From: Mya arenaria
Taxonomy: Eukaryota; Mollusca; Bivalvia; Myida; Myidae
Direction of reading: 5' to 3'
Length of the DNA: 64,000 nt
Assembly (NCBI RefSeq): GCF_026914265.1
Contig: NC_069125.1
Span: 75,641,546-75,705,545, forward strand
Both the position numbers and the translations under genes were made by a program. Below are positions 1-13,900 of this stretch, piece after piece (the stretch's first letter is position 1; every line of letters begins with the position of its first letter). The notes under the pieces are model-generated. The model saw nothing but the letters and a program-made list of their open reading frames with translations, ran no database searches and was not told where the DNA came from.

Positions 1-462
1 TAAAACACATTACAACTAGAAGGTACATGCATGAATCACAGTTAAATACAATACTTGTAATTGGTCAACACTTTGTTACATCACCACGTTCAGGGTTTCC
101 AAAGTTCAAATAAGATTTTCGCTTTATCATGCCATTGGCTGTAATGTTGATGCCTGGTGACCCCGTATAATTGTAAACATTTGAAAGGGTAAATATACCT
201 TCGTACTTATCACATATATGTGAAATGAATGACAACCACACTACAGATTAAAGTATGGCAGTTCTATTTAGTTCTTTTTTAACTAAATCGGGAGTGAAAA
301 GAACGATCATTTAATCTTTCATTGTCAAAGTATATGTTTGCAGTATATTTATCAGTTTGATACTTTTAATACTTTTTTTTCTTCCACACATGAAGCGCTC
401 TCATTTGATACCAAAATAATATGGGCTCACAAGGCATTAGAATTTCACATAATTGTACATTA
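1..462. other. Left edge, no recognised feature
   Basis: AT-rich sequence with no convincing exon on either strand. The remaining CLN3 exons from the minus strand are expected further left, but I could not recognise the next one (the conserved YFAEYFINQG region) here, so the gene must run off the window. Confidence 0.4.
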
Positions 463-466
463 TTAA

Positions 467-823
467 AGCTGCACTCTCAGTGATTTACCATTTTTACAAC
501 TTTTTATTTTTTGTCTTGGAAAGAGCAAATTTTTGCGTAAATATCTTCAAACCAATGATATAAGATGCTGACAAAAAATCAGATCGTAGATTTTCATATT
601 TCTGTTAGAAAAGTAATGTTTTATGACCTAAACCGTTAATAACAGTTAAAGAAAAATGCATAAAACATCAATTTTTGAACTTAAAAAAAAAATATCTGCG
701 ATCTATTTTTTTTTTGTCAGCAGTCTTATTTAACTGGTTTCAATGGATTTTCACAAAAATTGGCTCGTTCAAAGACAAAAAATAAAAAAGTTGCCAAAAC
801 ATTCAATCTGTGCAAGTGCAGCT
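467..823. mobile_element. Foldback MITE with TTAA target duplication
   Basis: The ends are inverted copies of AGCTGCACT, each flanked by TTAA (463-466 and 824-827). Further inward the arms still pair: GCTGACAAAAAATC near 569 and its counterpart TTTTTTTGTCAGC near 712. There is no coding capacity. The TTAA duplication fits piggyBac- or Kolobok-mobilised MITEs. The element ends in a run of A/T-rich spacer in the middle, so a long hairpin can form in RNA or DNA. Family assignment is inference from the duplication alone. Confidence 0.75.
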
Positions 824-869
824 TTAACCTTAAGCACCTTAAGTAAACCGGAAAAGCAATCTTATTAAA

Positions 870-2195
870 TAAACATAAATTAAAAACACTTAAGACCCAT
901 CTCACCCAAGGCACATTAAAAACTAAAAAAAAAACATCTGATTAAATAAACATAAACTAAATACCCAACTTACCCACTAGTGTTGACTTAACATACACTG
1001 GAAACATTTTACCAAATAAACACAAATTGAAAACTCATTTTACCTTATAAACATACACTGAAAACCCAGCTTATCCAATACACATCGACTGAAAATCCAA
1101 CTTACCCAATACACATACACTGAAGACCCAGCTTACCCAATACACATACACTGAAGACCCAGCTTATCCAATACACATACACTGAAAATCCAGCTTACCC
1201 AATATACATACACTGTAGACCCAGCTTACCCAATACACATACACTGAAGACCCAGCTTACCCAATACACATACACTGAAGACCCAGCTTACCCAATACAC
1301 ATACACTGAAAATCCAGCTTCCCCAATATACATACACTGTAGACCCAGCTTACCCAATACACATACACTGAAGACCCAGCTTACCCAATACACATACACT
1401 GTAGACCCAGCTTACCCAATACACATACACTGAAGACCCAGCTTACCCAATACACATACACTGTAGACCCAGCTTACCCAATACACATACACTGTAGACC
1501 CAGCTTACCCAATACACATACACAGAAAACCCAGCTTACCCAATACACATACACTGTAGACCCAGCTTACCCAATACACATACACTGTAGACCCAGCTTA
1601 CCCAATACACATACACTGAAGACCCAGCTTACCCAATACACATACACTGTAGACCCAGCTTACCCAATACACATACACTGTAGACCCAGCTTACCCAATA
1701 CACATACACTGTAGACCCAGCTTACCCAATACACATACACTGAAGACCCAGCTTACCCAATACACATACACTGAAGACCCAGCTTATCCAATACACATAC
1801 ACTGAAAATCCAGCTTACCCAATACACATACACTGAAAATCCAGCTTACCCAATATACATACACTGAAGACCCAGCTTACCCAATACACATACACTGAAA
1901 ACCCAGTTTACCAAATAAACATACGCTGAAGACCCAGCTTACCCAATACACATATACTGAAAACCCAGTTTACCAAATAAACATACACTGAAAACCCAGC
2001 TTACCCAATAAACATACACTGAAGACCCACTTTATCCAATACACATACACAGAAAACCCATTTCACCCAATCATTTAACTGAAAACCCATGTTACCCAAT
2101 AACCCATTTTATTCAATACACATACACTGAAAGCCCAGCATACCCAATAAATATAAACTGAAAACCCATTTTACCCACTAACATAAATTGAAATG
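870..2195. repeat. 31-bp minisatellite, about 40 units
   Basis: A tandem array of a 31-bp unit containing ACCCAGCTTACCC and AATACACATACACTG. Units in the centre (about 1,080-1,900) are nearly identical and differ mainly at one trinucleotide after ACTG (AAG, TAG or AAA). Units at both edges, especially 870-1,040 and 1,900-2,195, are degenerate, the usual pattern of an array homogenised from the middle. Not coding. Confidence 0.93.
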
Positions 2196-2221
2196 ATAAA
2201 CTTTGTTCAGAACAAAGAATA

Positions 2222-4055
2222 CAAGAGCTGTCGTAAGACAGCGCACTCGACTACGCTGCTTTGACTTAGAAGTGAATACAATTACGATGTAATATGTGCC
2301 TTTACATAAAAGCAATAAAACAATCAAATTAAAAAGTGAACAAGAATCACGATGTGACAAAACCAGGTTTTTAATGATTGGCAGAAGAGATTCAGTTTCA
2401 ACTGCTTTCTTCTATCTTTTGTAACAGTGACCTTGATGGGGCCCTAAACACAATCCCATGAAAATCCTTCATAAACTCTTCCTACATATCAAGTTTGGTC
2501 ACAGTATGTCAACCATAACTGAAACAGTAATCTATTTTTAGTAACAGTGACCTTGACCCTAGGGGGCCAAAAGGCAATCCATGAAAGCTCTGCATAAACT
2601 TGTCATATACACCAAGTTTGGTCACACTATGTCAACCCTTACTTTAGTTATTCAGTACTAACCATATTTCTTTTTTAGCAACAGTAACTTTGACCTAGAC
2701 CATGACTCTCGGATCCCAAAACACAATCTCAGGAAAGGTCTCTATAAACTCTTCCTATATACCAAGTTTGGTCACAATATGTAGACCCTTACTTAAGTTA
2801 TTCAATACCAACCCTTTTTCTATTAATAGTAACCTTGACCTTGAACATAGGGGCCTCAAACGCATTCCCATAAAAGGTTTCCATAAACTCTTCGAATATA
2901 CCAAGTTTGGTCTCTTTATGTCAAACCTAGCTAAAATTATTTGATACATAAGGTGACTTTGATGCTGCCCTCCCACCAGCCCGCCCCAACAATGACTTAA
3001 GTCATTCAAATAACTTGTTTTCCCTTTATAAAAATGTGGTAAAGAATATAAAAATGTGCCTTTCAAAAAAATAAAAAAATAAACAAAGGCCATAATAACC
3101 GTCTCCGTGGCCTAGTGGTTAAGCATCTGCCTACGGAGCGGGAGGTCGTGGGTTCGATCCCTGGCCCTGTCATACCAAAAGACGTTAAAAATTGGTACAA
3201 GTAGCTCCCTTGCCTGGCGCTCGGCATTTAAAGGGTAGTGTTTGGAAAAGTGGTGTACTCAGTACTGGTTTAACCCAGGAAAGTTGTACCAGTGTATCGG
3301 TGCTTTACACCGAGCACGTAAAAGAACCAAGGGATCTCTTCGAAAAAGAGCTAGGGTATCGCACCCAGAGTTCCTTGTATCCCACCACTGTCTCTTCAGC
3401 GTGCTGTCCCTTCAGCAAAAACAAAGGACCCCGTTGGAAATAAGTGCTTGCACATTCACGGGTTATCCTTGACCGCAAGGACTAAAAAAAAATAAAAAAT
3501 AAAAAATTGGTATTTAGGGTTAAAATGGAGTTATGTTTCTTGTTGTAAGATGGTCATCAATAATCTTGAATTTTATTAAGTGCATTGAATGAAAGGTATA
3601 GAAGTTTTTTTTATTAAAATCCCAACTTGCCCTTAATATTAACTTGCCCTAAAACTTTAACCTTAGTCAATCAGGGGCCATAACTTGTATTAAGGATAAT
3701 ATGGAGTTATGTAACCTCATTGTGTCATGGTCCTGAACAATTGTGTGAAGTATTAAGTCAAATGAATGAAGGGTATAGAAGTTATTAATAAATATCCCAA
3801 CCTGCCCTTAAACTTTAACCTAAGTTCCATAGTCAATCAGGGGCCATAACTTGTATAAAAGATAATATAGAGTTATCTAACCTCATTATGTGATGGCTCT
3901 GAACAACTGTGTGAAGTATTAAGTCAATTGAATGAATGGTATTGGACTTATAAGTGAAAATCCCAAAGTTGCCCTAAAACTTTAACTGGACGCCGACGCC
4001 GATGCTGGGGCGAGTAGTATAGCCCTCCTTATTCTTCGAATAGTCGAGCTAAAAA
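2222..4055. mobile_element. Pearl-like tandem-core element (copy A)
   Basis: Starts with ACAAGAGCTGTC and a short GCTGTC/GACAGC hairpin, then CGCACTCGACTA; ends with GACGCCGACGC, GTAGTATAGCCCTCC and CGAATAGTCGAGCTAAAAAT. The core has two tandem blocks: about 120-140-bp units around 'gtaacagtgaccttgaccct' (2,420-2,950) and about 167-bp units around 'ggccataacttgta' (3,520-3,960). A SINE (3,103-3,485) sits between them. The shared ends with the element at 7,558-8,776, but different cores, match the pearl family described in bivalves, which has been linked to non-autonomous Helentrons. The family link is inference. Confidence 0.65.
3103..3485 (+). mobile_element. tRNA-headed SINE 1
   Basis: The 5' head carries pol III promoter-like boxes: A-box-like TGGCCTAGTGG and B box GGTTCGATCCC. 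The body holds the block CAGTACTGGTTTAACCCAGG, which recurs in the unrelated-headed SINE at 51,494. The tail is GACCGCAAGGACT followed by an A-rich repeat (TAAAAAA). Lies inside the pearl-like element copy A. No clear target duplication was found. Not a working tRNA gene. Confidence 0.8.
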
Positions 4056-4132
4056 TGCATCTTCAATATCGAAGCATACAACAAAACATGAGTGAAAAAA
4101 AATGAAATCAAGGTGACCATTTCAGTCTTTAC

Positions 4133-7100
4133 CCTGTATGGATTGGTTACCACCTAGAAATGGTTCCCGTTCTGAGTCCTGCTGTATATGGTCTGGTTCC
4201 CGTTCATGTCTCTCAACAGGGCGCCGGATCAGCAGGAAGTAGGAGAACAGGTACACAACCACTGCAGGAGATGTCAACAGAAATGCATACCTGTAATGAA
4301 GGAAATTTCCTGAACCAAAACACTAAAACTCAAACCTGAGTTATTGTGTAATATTTGGTTTTGACATGACTTTGTTATAATGCACTATGATAAGTAAACA
4401 GTCATATCATGGAATATTTTGTTCAATATAACAGTGATTATTTTTTTCATTATAATATAAACATTGCATGAATGTTTAATACAAATCAATGTATTTTCAA
4501 AAATGCATTACTTTAGGGGCAATTTCAGATATTTGTTCAGTGTTAAAACCATTATCTGGAAAACAAACTTGCAACAGAGTATGCAGGATTTATTCCAGGT
4601 ATTATGGAGAATGGACCCTTTTCAAAATTTAGAAAATTGTTCCATCCCAAGCTACTTTCATATTTCACATCTGTGTTAGAACTGTTAAAATGCCATGGAA
4701 ATATACATAGATTGCCCAACAAATATATTATTTTTAATTCTTTTTCGGTGAAATATCATGCTATTATTTTCAAAAATTCAGAGTAAGACTAGTTATCACA
4801 GAAAACTATATTTTAGCATCTTGAAGATTGTTTTGTTTTCACTCAGTTATATGAATTTTGATCTAACAATGAAATTAAATAATTTATCTACCTTTTCTTT
4901 GTTTTAAACAATGATTTGTATCACATATGTCAGTTACAGATAATTAACATGCAAACAAATAAGTAGGAGTGACCTACTGTGTGAGATGTCTGAGTTTGCC
5001 CAAGTTGTCTCCCCCTGCTCCAACCACGCAACCGAAGGTAATGTAGATGAAAGAGCCCAGCACGCCCGCCATTCCCGTGCCACTCGACCATGCATTTACC
5101 ATCTTGCTGGGGAAGAAGCGCAGGTATCCCAGGGCAACACTAAAAAATACACACCGCAGTAGTCACCTTTCTTCCGCTCACCACTCACAAGCAACTGCAC
5201 AGTTATAGTTACCTGTACATGGACATGTATCATCTGATTATACAGGTCTGTCTTTAATAAACTATTCACTAATTCACTCTTAGATGAAGATAGGGACATT
5301 TGGTATCCAAACTTACTTTTCTCCGAATGCAGCACTTGCTCCAACAAAAACCTAAAAAGATCATATAAAATGACTAAGGTGATAAAGAATTTGACTGACA
5401 AAATATTCAACTACTGTTTGCAAATGAACTTAGGGAAGTGAACTCGTCAATCAGTTAATAAAACCACAATCACAGGGTCAAAGAAGCACTGCATAGATAT
5501 TTGTTTATTACTGTGCCCTGCTTGTAAAGCTACGATGTAATTGGTCGGTTGATGTTTAACCAATGCAAACTGTACATGTATAGATGATTTGCTGAGATAT
5601 GAGCCAGCCTCTTTGTAGTTAGTTCAAGGTGATGCATTACATGCAGTAAATGCCAAATCGCTAATGACTGCAGTAGGTTTCTTCTGATGTGCGAAGTCGA
5701 TTGACTGGCATAGATGTTGCACTTTATTTGACATTCACTTGTTGAATTTGGGCTAACTTAAAGCCACGATCATTCAATGCATCAAACACTTGAAGTGCTA
5801 AATTCATTTGCAAAAACAGTAGTAGTAAAACAAAAAGACACATAAGAAAACTGCGGAAGATTTTAAATAACAACAAGGAATAATATTCTTTATAAAATCA
5901 TATATTATTGCATGGGGATACAACAGACAAACAGAGACAGTAGTAGTGTGCTCCTTGTGCTAACTATGGGGCGTTATGTCTAGTGTAGATTATATAGTAT
6001 TATCCATCTGTAAATATTACAACATTATCATCATCCGAAAGATATGAACATCTAAAAAGTAGTTTGTTAGTACTCAAAAGATGACATTGTCAAGTGTTCT
6101 GAAAAAATATTCCGTCTTTGGAATGTAAAAAGTTAGTGTTAAAAGCCAAGTGTTTGGCATTATATCAGCATAACAGTGACTACATAACAGAGAGACTCAA
6201 CAAATGAATGAAGGTCAGTAGTTATTTCTTATGGTATATGTGCATGTCACACGGACTACCAGCAGCTTTCTCCAAAGAAGTGGTGGAACATCAGGTCCTT
6301 TAAACTATTGTTTTGAATTACGCCTGAAAGACTATAAAATATTCATAAATTGTCAAAGGAAAATAATTATATAAGAGGAAAGACAAGCAATGTCATACTC
6401 ACAATGCACACCAGAGAAAACCAAAAACTTGGTGCATATGCCACACCAAAAAGCCCTGAAAAAAACCCAGCTCACATTTGTTACAAAGAGATGATAGTAG
6501 AAGAGTTAACCCACACAGTGTTATATGAGGTGTTGTTTTTATTTGAATCATAATGATTCATAAATATGAAACATTTACATGTAACACAAATGGACACACT
6601 ATCCTTCCCATGTTCATAGAATTGTGAATAGGCATACAATTGAGATGTTAACTTTTATATCAGAGCTTTTGACTGAGTCAGGGGTCTTAAGGCATATTAT
6701 AGAAAGGTATACTATTGGACATGTCCCTATATTTAATCATTTATTAAGACATATACATTTAAGAGTTGAGTGGATTCAAATTTAATGTTCATATACCATT
6801 GTACATTTGTTGCTAAAAATTAAGCGATATCGTTAAATAGTTTGACGAATCGCTAACAACTAGCAACTTTCTGAACAATCAGGCAAATGTGTTATAAATT
6901 ACAACACATCACTACTTGCATGTTTGAAGACTTGCCTGTTGTTAGTGCACAGTATGTGGACAACTGACCAAACACTTACCTATTAGCATCAAACAGGCAT
7001 TAACAGCATATCTTATCCCATAGGAAACATTGAGTAAAAAGGCACCATTAATTGCTGAAAATAAAAATATATATATGTAAAAGGGTATCACTGTTGTCTA

Positions 7101-10100
7101 CAAATTTAAGACTTCCATACTTCTATTTCTTCTAGTCACATACCGGATGTTTTATTCAATAAATACAAGACGGTCCAAAGGGCCCTAGATCGCACACGTG
7201 ATATATGGAACTCTGGCCATTGCATTTCTATTGTTTTAATAAGAACTTTCCCTGAAATGAGCTAGTGACATACTGTTTCAACCAATATGAAATGACCCAT
7301 TACAAACTTGACCAAGTCTAATAGAGACAATCAGCCTCTGAAAATTAAACCTTCTATTGAGTAAACAAGATTTTGCTATTATTTAACTAGCCTTGATGAC
7401 ATCTGAAATGACATGTATTAAAACTTGGAACTAGATTTCATGAAGAGCACTCTTTTTGTTAGTCAGAAGAAAACTATACCCTCGATTATGATCTCAAGAT
7501 ATGACCTTTAATATGACCTAGAGACCCAACAAGGACTATTTTCAAGCTTGAAGTAAAACAAGAGCTGTCACAGAGACAGCGCGCTCGACTATTCCGGTGC
7601 TTTTCAGTGTAAGGATTGAAAAGTTTTGGCTAAACATGCATGGATCACTGTTAGATTAGATTTCAATGCAATACATGATGTGCTGAGATATTAACATAAA
7701 TGTGGTTACATGGAAAATTTCAACCAGAATTTTTAAGTCTAATAATAAAGTGCCATTATTTGCAAAAAACAGTTATCTATCTTGGTTATTCATTTACGTT
7801 GGATGGTTGAATACCATAGAATAAAGTCTCAATGCAATACATCAAGTAGTTGCTGAGATAATATCCTATGTGTGCTAACATGCAAGACCTTAACCAGAAT
7901 TTCTAAGTTGCATAAGAAAGGGGCAAAAATTATATAATATGAAAGAAGAAGGTTAAATGGTTGGGAGCCGTGTGTAAAGATTCAATGCAATACATGATGT
8001 ATTCGCTGAGTTATTAAGTCGAATAATAAGGGGCAATTATTTGCATTAAATGCAAACTAGAGTTATCTAACTTGTTTAATTAAGTAGGTTTGATGGTTGA
8101 GTACCATTGTATCGAGTCTCAATGCAATACCTCAAGTAGTTGCTTGGATATTAAAATAATGTGCGCTTGCACACAAAACCTTAACCAGAATTTCTAAGTC
8201 TAATAATAAAGGGCAATTATTGGCATTAAATGCAAACTAGAGTTATTTAACTTGGTTAATTAAGTAGGTTGGATGGTTGAGTACCATTGTATCAAGTCTC
8301 AATGCAATACCTCAAGTAGTTCCTGAGATATTAACCTATGTGTGCTTGCACGCAAAACCTTAAGCAGAATTTCTAAGTTGAATAATAAAGGCCTATTATT
8401 TGCATTAAATGCAAACTAGAGTTATCTAACTTGGTTAATTGAGTAGGTTGGATGGTTGAGTACCATTGTATCAAGTCTCAATGCAATACCTCAAGTAGTT
8501 GCTGAGATATTAACATATGTGTGCTTGCATGCAAAACCTTAACCAGAATTTCTAAGTTGAATAATAAAGGCCTATTATTTGCATTAAATGCAAACTAGAG
8601 TTATCTAACTTGGTTAATTAAGTAGGTTGGATGGTTGAGTACCACTGTATAAAGTCTCAATGCAATACCTTAAGTAGTTGCTGAGATATTAACGCAAAAC
8701 CTTAACCAAGGTGTGACGCCGACGCTTGGGTGAGTAGTATAGCTCTCCATATTCTTCGAATAGTCGAGCTAAAAATTGAGTTTTCAAGTAGATTATATAA
8801 AGACAATCATTTTGGACAAGTTTTACAATGATTGGATGAAAATGAAACCATCTGTTGAGTTCAAACTACTTTTTAATGATTCAACTTGGTGACCTACATG
8901 AAGCTTTTTATCCGACATGTCCAAACCCATATTCAAACTTGACCATAATTTCATTTCTATTGAGCTCACAAAACCGTTCTATGACTTGAAATAGTGAGTC
9001 AGTTTTTTACCTGGCATGACATCTGAATTTTTTTTCTCCGAATAATGTCATTTATTTTTGTTAACACTGTTACCATATACATACAATAATTTCATACACA
9101 CAATACTGTCATATCGATACATTAATAACATAGGTATAGTGATCATTTGGAAATCGAAAATATCTTATTTTGTATTTTTAACAGTGCTATTTTTTATGCA
9201 GTACAAATACAATACAACACATACAAAATACACATGAATAGTGAATATACATAACCATGTTTATATAAACAAAATGAAAGTTGGATGGTAAAAAGTAATA
9301 CTGATGATTCTGAAAAAGTTTTCTGTTGGTCAAATACTGCGCTGAGTTCACAATATTTTTCTATAATTTGACCTAGTAGCCTTGATTTTGACACCAAGCC
9401 AACAATTACACTCGCCTGTTATTTTTCAGTAGATAAGGGACATAACTCAACAATAATTAAAGCCAGAGTTATGGGCCTTGCTGTAAATGCAACTGATGCT
9501 CCAGATGACACCGAGACTAAGGCTATGACAATACAGTTTCTTTGTTTCTTGAAATTAGACAAACTATCAGGATGTTACTTTTTAATTAAAACCATTCATG
9601 TAACTTTTTAATTAAAACAGTTTACATGATGATAACATTTAATCTGAAGCTATACAACTTTAAAGATGTTATGAGAAAGCACCAAGGGTTAGTTTTACCT
9701 TTCACAACTGCGGACAGGGCAACATTGGCTCCAAACACAAGTCCAATTAAGTTTTTCTTTCCAAAACTGAAACAAGTTGAAATTGTTACTTTTAATAAAT
9801 ATATGTTAAAACTTTCAGTTTTCAGTTATTATTAAAAATGAATTATAAACACACATTTACATGTAAATACAATTTAATGTCTTACAAATAAATAATGAAC
9901 ATGCATGAATTAAGTTGAAAAGAAAGGAGAATCCTGGTTACCTATCTGCTATCGTACTGGCAGCGGAGGTCACAATCACATACGGAAGATTGTTGATGGT
10001 GCCCAGCAAAAACAACCCAATCTGAAAAATATGGCTATTCATAGTAGTGAAGAAACGAATATCGAGTAAAGCACATCGTGGTTAACATAGATGTTGTTGG

Positions 10101-10906
10101 TCTAAAATCAATGCAGCTACAGGAAACATTCATATGCTGTGTATTTATAATATAACTTAAATTCAAATATTAAACATATTCATATTGTGAGCAAAAATGC
10201 AATACTTTATTCAAACAGAACATTTTTCCGTGAGAGTCACATTGGTGTCATTTCAGATAACACAAGAAAACGAGACTGGAAAAAAGGCATTTGCAAAATT
10301 TTGACATTCAAGGGCCATAACTCTGTTAAAATTATGATCTGGCTGTTGATGGAACTCATTTCAGAACCATGCCAGTAAACAAGCTTGGTAAAGGTTTGAA
10401 AATAAGTTAGACTGTGGAAATGGCTATGCAAACATATGAAAACACGGGTCTGTACCTTCAATCAACCAAGGGGCATAATTTGACAAGTATTTAAACAGAA
10501 TGTATATACTTTGCTACATATATTTATATTGTTATTGGTACTATGCTTACAAAATCTTATGTCAACATTTTGAACTATATTGAGGTTTAAGGTTTTGCAC
10601 AACTTCTAACATAATTCAACATACATCAGAGCCAAAGTTCACCTTTCTACTTATGTGTGTATTTTAATTGACAACATGTGTACAAAGTTTAATGGAAATA
10701 TCTAAATAGATTTTGGAGAAAGACCAAGGGTTAGTTTTTGCATATCAACAATGTCAAGAAGGCCTGTCAGTGCTATGACAATAATTATTGTTTTTAATAA
10801 AGAAAAACAGACAGGCTAAATAATGAAAAGTGAAGTACTTTACCCAGTTCCTTATATCCATTTTTTTTCTAAATGCTAGTATCAGGCTGATGAACTGACC
10901 ATTCTC
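4133..10906 (-). CDS. CLN3: Battenin-like CLN3 membrane protein (5' part, eight exons)
   Basis: Minus-strand exons, 5' to 3': 10906-10844, 10021-9942, 9766-9699, 7054-6980, 6455-6403, 5351-5317, 5139-4978, 4290-4133. All junctions are GT-AG and keep one frame. The protein reads IGLFLLGTINNLPYVIV, then an ADTLP-type loop region, a WSSGTGMAGVLG motif and RFFPSKMVNAW, matching the CLN3 family (human WLLGLCNNFSYVV, WWSSGTGGAGLLG). CLN3 is a multi-span lysosomal/endosomal membrane protein of the MFS-like fold, lost in Batten disease and linked to glycerophosphodiester clearance. The last exon encodes an acidic cytosolic loop with EREPFLG, a possible dileucine-type sorting signal. The first Met seen is at 10861-10859 (MDIRNW); the same exon is open upstream of it, so an earlier exon is possible. 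The 3' exons are missing off the left edge. Confidence 0.9.
7558..8776. mobile_element. Pearl-like tandem-core element (copy B)
   Basis: Left end ACAAGAGCTGTCACAGAGAC with a GCTGTC/GACAGC hairpin and GCGCTCGACTATTC; right end ATTCTTCGAATAGTCGAGCT then AAAAAT. CTCGACTATTC and GAATAGTCGAG form short subterminal inverted repeats. The core has tandem units of about 180 bp, with unit anchors at 8021, 8201, 8380 and 8560. It lies in the CLN3 intron between 6,980-7,054 and 9,699-9,766 and splits an older repeat (7,230-7,557 and 8,777-9,010). Same ends as the element at 2,222-4,055. Confidence 0.7.
8777..9480. repeat. Old degenerate dispersed repeat (right part)
   Basis: Sequence around 'gacaatcattttggacaag' and 'accatctgttgagttcaaac' is a diverged repetition of 7,320-7,400 ('gacaatcagcctctgaaaatt', 'accttctattgagtaaac'). 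The style resembles the degenerate 'tgacctagtttttgacccc' repeats at 36,780-36,990 and 45,900-46,330. It is interrupted by the pearl-like element. No coding potential. Confidence 0.45.
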
Positions 10907-13900
10907 CTGAAAATCATTAATAATAAGAATCACATTGAACTCTTTTTATTTCTGTGGAAAGTGGTAAATTGTATTGACTATTTGTTCAGAATCAGGGGTC
11001 ATAATAACATTCATCTTTACTCCATTTGTTTTAAAAAAAATAATTGTGAACAATTGTACAATTTCAAATAGTTATATTAAAATTATATATATATATATAA
11101 AATTCAGCAAATTTCATCATCAACAATGAATGAGAATGAAAATTTAAATGAAGTAAAGATTTGCAGATTTGCCACTTTAGTCTGAACTCAGACACGAGAC
11201 TGTTCATAATCATGGCTCCTGGATGATCTCAGAGAGCCCAAGTTTTTACTTTCAGGAAAGCCCAATAAAAGGCTTTCTTGAAATAATATATATAATTCTC
11301 TTTTTTTGTATAAGTAACAAAAAAGTTGGCTGGAACAAGATTTCATTTTCAAACAGCCCGAATGTTCTAATAAATTAACCATCAATATATATATACTTAT
11401 CTTCAATGACTAGTTGACTAAAGATTACTTTAATACAGTAGATTATTCAATTTTTATCTTGTACAATGCAGAATGTTATTTTCACTCATAACTATTTAAA
11501 AAAATATTTCAAACACCTTAAGTCAAATATGTTACTGTATTTATAAAACATACTTCATATGCGACCAGAGAATGAAGCCCATAAATATACTGAATCATTT
11601 ATATTACGATCTGATTGCTTTACAAACATACCTAAGTACTATTGGTTCCCAGCTAAGTACGAATAAAAAAAGTCAATTATCGATTTTAATGAATTTATAA
11701 AACACCTGAAGTGCATTCAATAGATACTTTGATACTATATATTTTTTATCTTTGTCTATGTATTTCTTTATCACATGTTGCTTTTATGATCTAATAAATG
11801 GACTGTTATACTTAAACGGACTGTTATACTTTAGCAGTTCCTAAAAGAAAAATAAAGTATTTAGAAAACTTAATCATGTTTTAAAAAAAGAAGAATGTTA
11901 GCTGTTTTCCAATGTTCATTTGATTCATGTTTGCTTTGATTCTCTGCTTATGCTTCCTAGATAGCAGGACATTACGTTTTTTGGAATAAAATAATAACAT
12001 GGGTTAAAGTTTGAATTTTTCAAAATACTGAAAATAGGGTGTTTACATAGGGAAATGCCATTTTTACAATACATTATATAGGATAAATATTTTCCAAAAT
12101 ACTGAATTCAGTATCAATACTGAAAACTTTCACCCATGTAATAAGTGTTTAGCTCCTACCTGGAGCCCCTACCTAGGGAGGTTTGTAACATGCAAGGTAC
12201 ATGTAGATGGTTTCTAATGGTTTGAATTTTATCAGACCTAGTGTAACCTTTGAAAATATGATGTTGCAATGATTTCCACTACAATATTTAAAATGACTGG
12301 AATATACCCACACCAAAGACCTTTACATGACTCTCTGCTCCAACAGTCCAAAGTGACGAATTAGGCAACAACGTTTGCAATTGTTTTAATCATCTAGGTG
12401 TGCCAGCCTTAAAGAATAAGTAGGCATGTGTAATTTATCGAAGATAAGGATAGTATAAGTAAACAAGGTGTCTTAGTCGATGATTTTACATAACATTATA
12501 TCCGAAATGGACGGTCCGAACAAACAGACAAAAGGAAATTCCCGATTGTGTCAGGTTTTACATTGGAAGACACGTATTCTGTGCAAACAAAAGTTTTAAT
12601 GATACTCAAACAAAATCAAAGGAAACCAAATGAAAAGCTGACATTGTTTTATATAGGGTATAATTGGATGCAAAATCACCTGAACAAAGTTTACGCCCTG
12701 CAACGTAGCAGACAACATATTCAGGGACAAGCCACAGTATTGCTAGTCTGGAGTTCCTTCCCCTTTCTGCCCTTTCTGTCTTTCTAACTGTATGGTTAGA
12801 TGCCGGGAACCAGAACACAGTATTGCAGCAGTCAATAATTTTCAGGACACAGGAAATTAATAGTCTATCACGCTCTACTTAAATATGCATCTTCGGAGAA
12901 AGAAACAAGACAAATTGTTTTCATGAGATGGGTTATTGTTTGTGTCAATACCGGCATGTACAATAAACAGATAGAAATGTATATGTATTTGTTGTACAGA
13001 TAGATACATGAAATCTCATAAAATTATACTCTTGTATTTAACCAATTGAACCAGTAACAAACAAACAATGAGAATGCAGTCAAAAAATATTCAACTGTGA
13101 CTCAAATCGCTCAGGAAAAACCAGAGTTAAAAATGGTTTCATGAAAAGGTCACTCTGGAAACGTTTTTCCGTTTGTCCCTTTCCGCCGGTAAAAGCGGTT
13201 TAAAGTCACAATGTCGGGCATCACTTCAGCACTTGCTGAATGTGTTAACATAGACGGAAATGAACAATCCGACATACGAGATTAGTGTCCACATGAGATT
13301 TATGAAATATACATAATAAAAAAAAATATGTGCTGTGTAAAAAAGTCTACCGGTAGAATGAACAATAACCAACATCATATCTGCACGAAATCCTCGTGCA
13401 AAAAACTAATCATAATAATACTGTACCGCATAAGACAACATTTTCTTCGCTATTCTACGAAACGCTTGAAAATTTAAATGTAATCGTTTAATTTGGTTAA
13501 AGGTCTTATGAAATTGATTAAATATGAATCCATTGTACTTAATGTCTACTTATAACCACATGCCTTTGTACCCATTAATACCCTGAACCACCGGCGGAAT
13601 AGACTGGTGCGGCAGCCGGCCGGGTAGATTGATTACGACCGTGACAGCTAGACTTCTAAAGATAAAACCAATCCCTAGGGTCAAAGATGTCCCAGGTGTC
13701 TCGGCACCTTTGCCAAAAAGGTCGTTGGTTTGAGTCTGCTTCTATTTCCTAGTCCCTTTGGTGTAGCTATAGTTGTATAAGAATGTCGGACGAAGTTAAC
13801 CACTGCCGAAGTGAACCAAGCTTTAGTGAACCGTTAAGTCGAACCTGGGAGTAAGATTTATCCTAGATCGGACGAAGTGAACCATCTATAAATTATATAG

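Noticed and set aside
870-2195. Regular repeats that might suggest a CRISPR array
   Set aside because: No unique spacers: the whole 31-bp unit repeats head to tail, and the context is an animal genome.
3110-3175. tRNA gene
   Set aside because: Same reason: A and B boxes continue into a SINE body with an A-rich tail.
3192-3472. Open frames of 76-83 codons
   Set aside because: They lie wholly within SINE 1.
13198-13290. Possible first exon for CLN3 or a small protein
   Set aside because: Short frames on both strands end quickly and show no CLN3-like sequence or matching donor.
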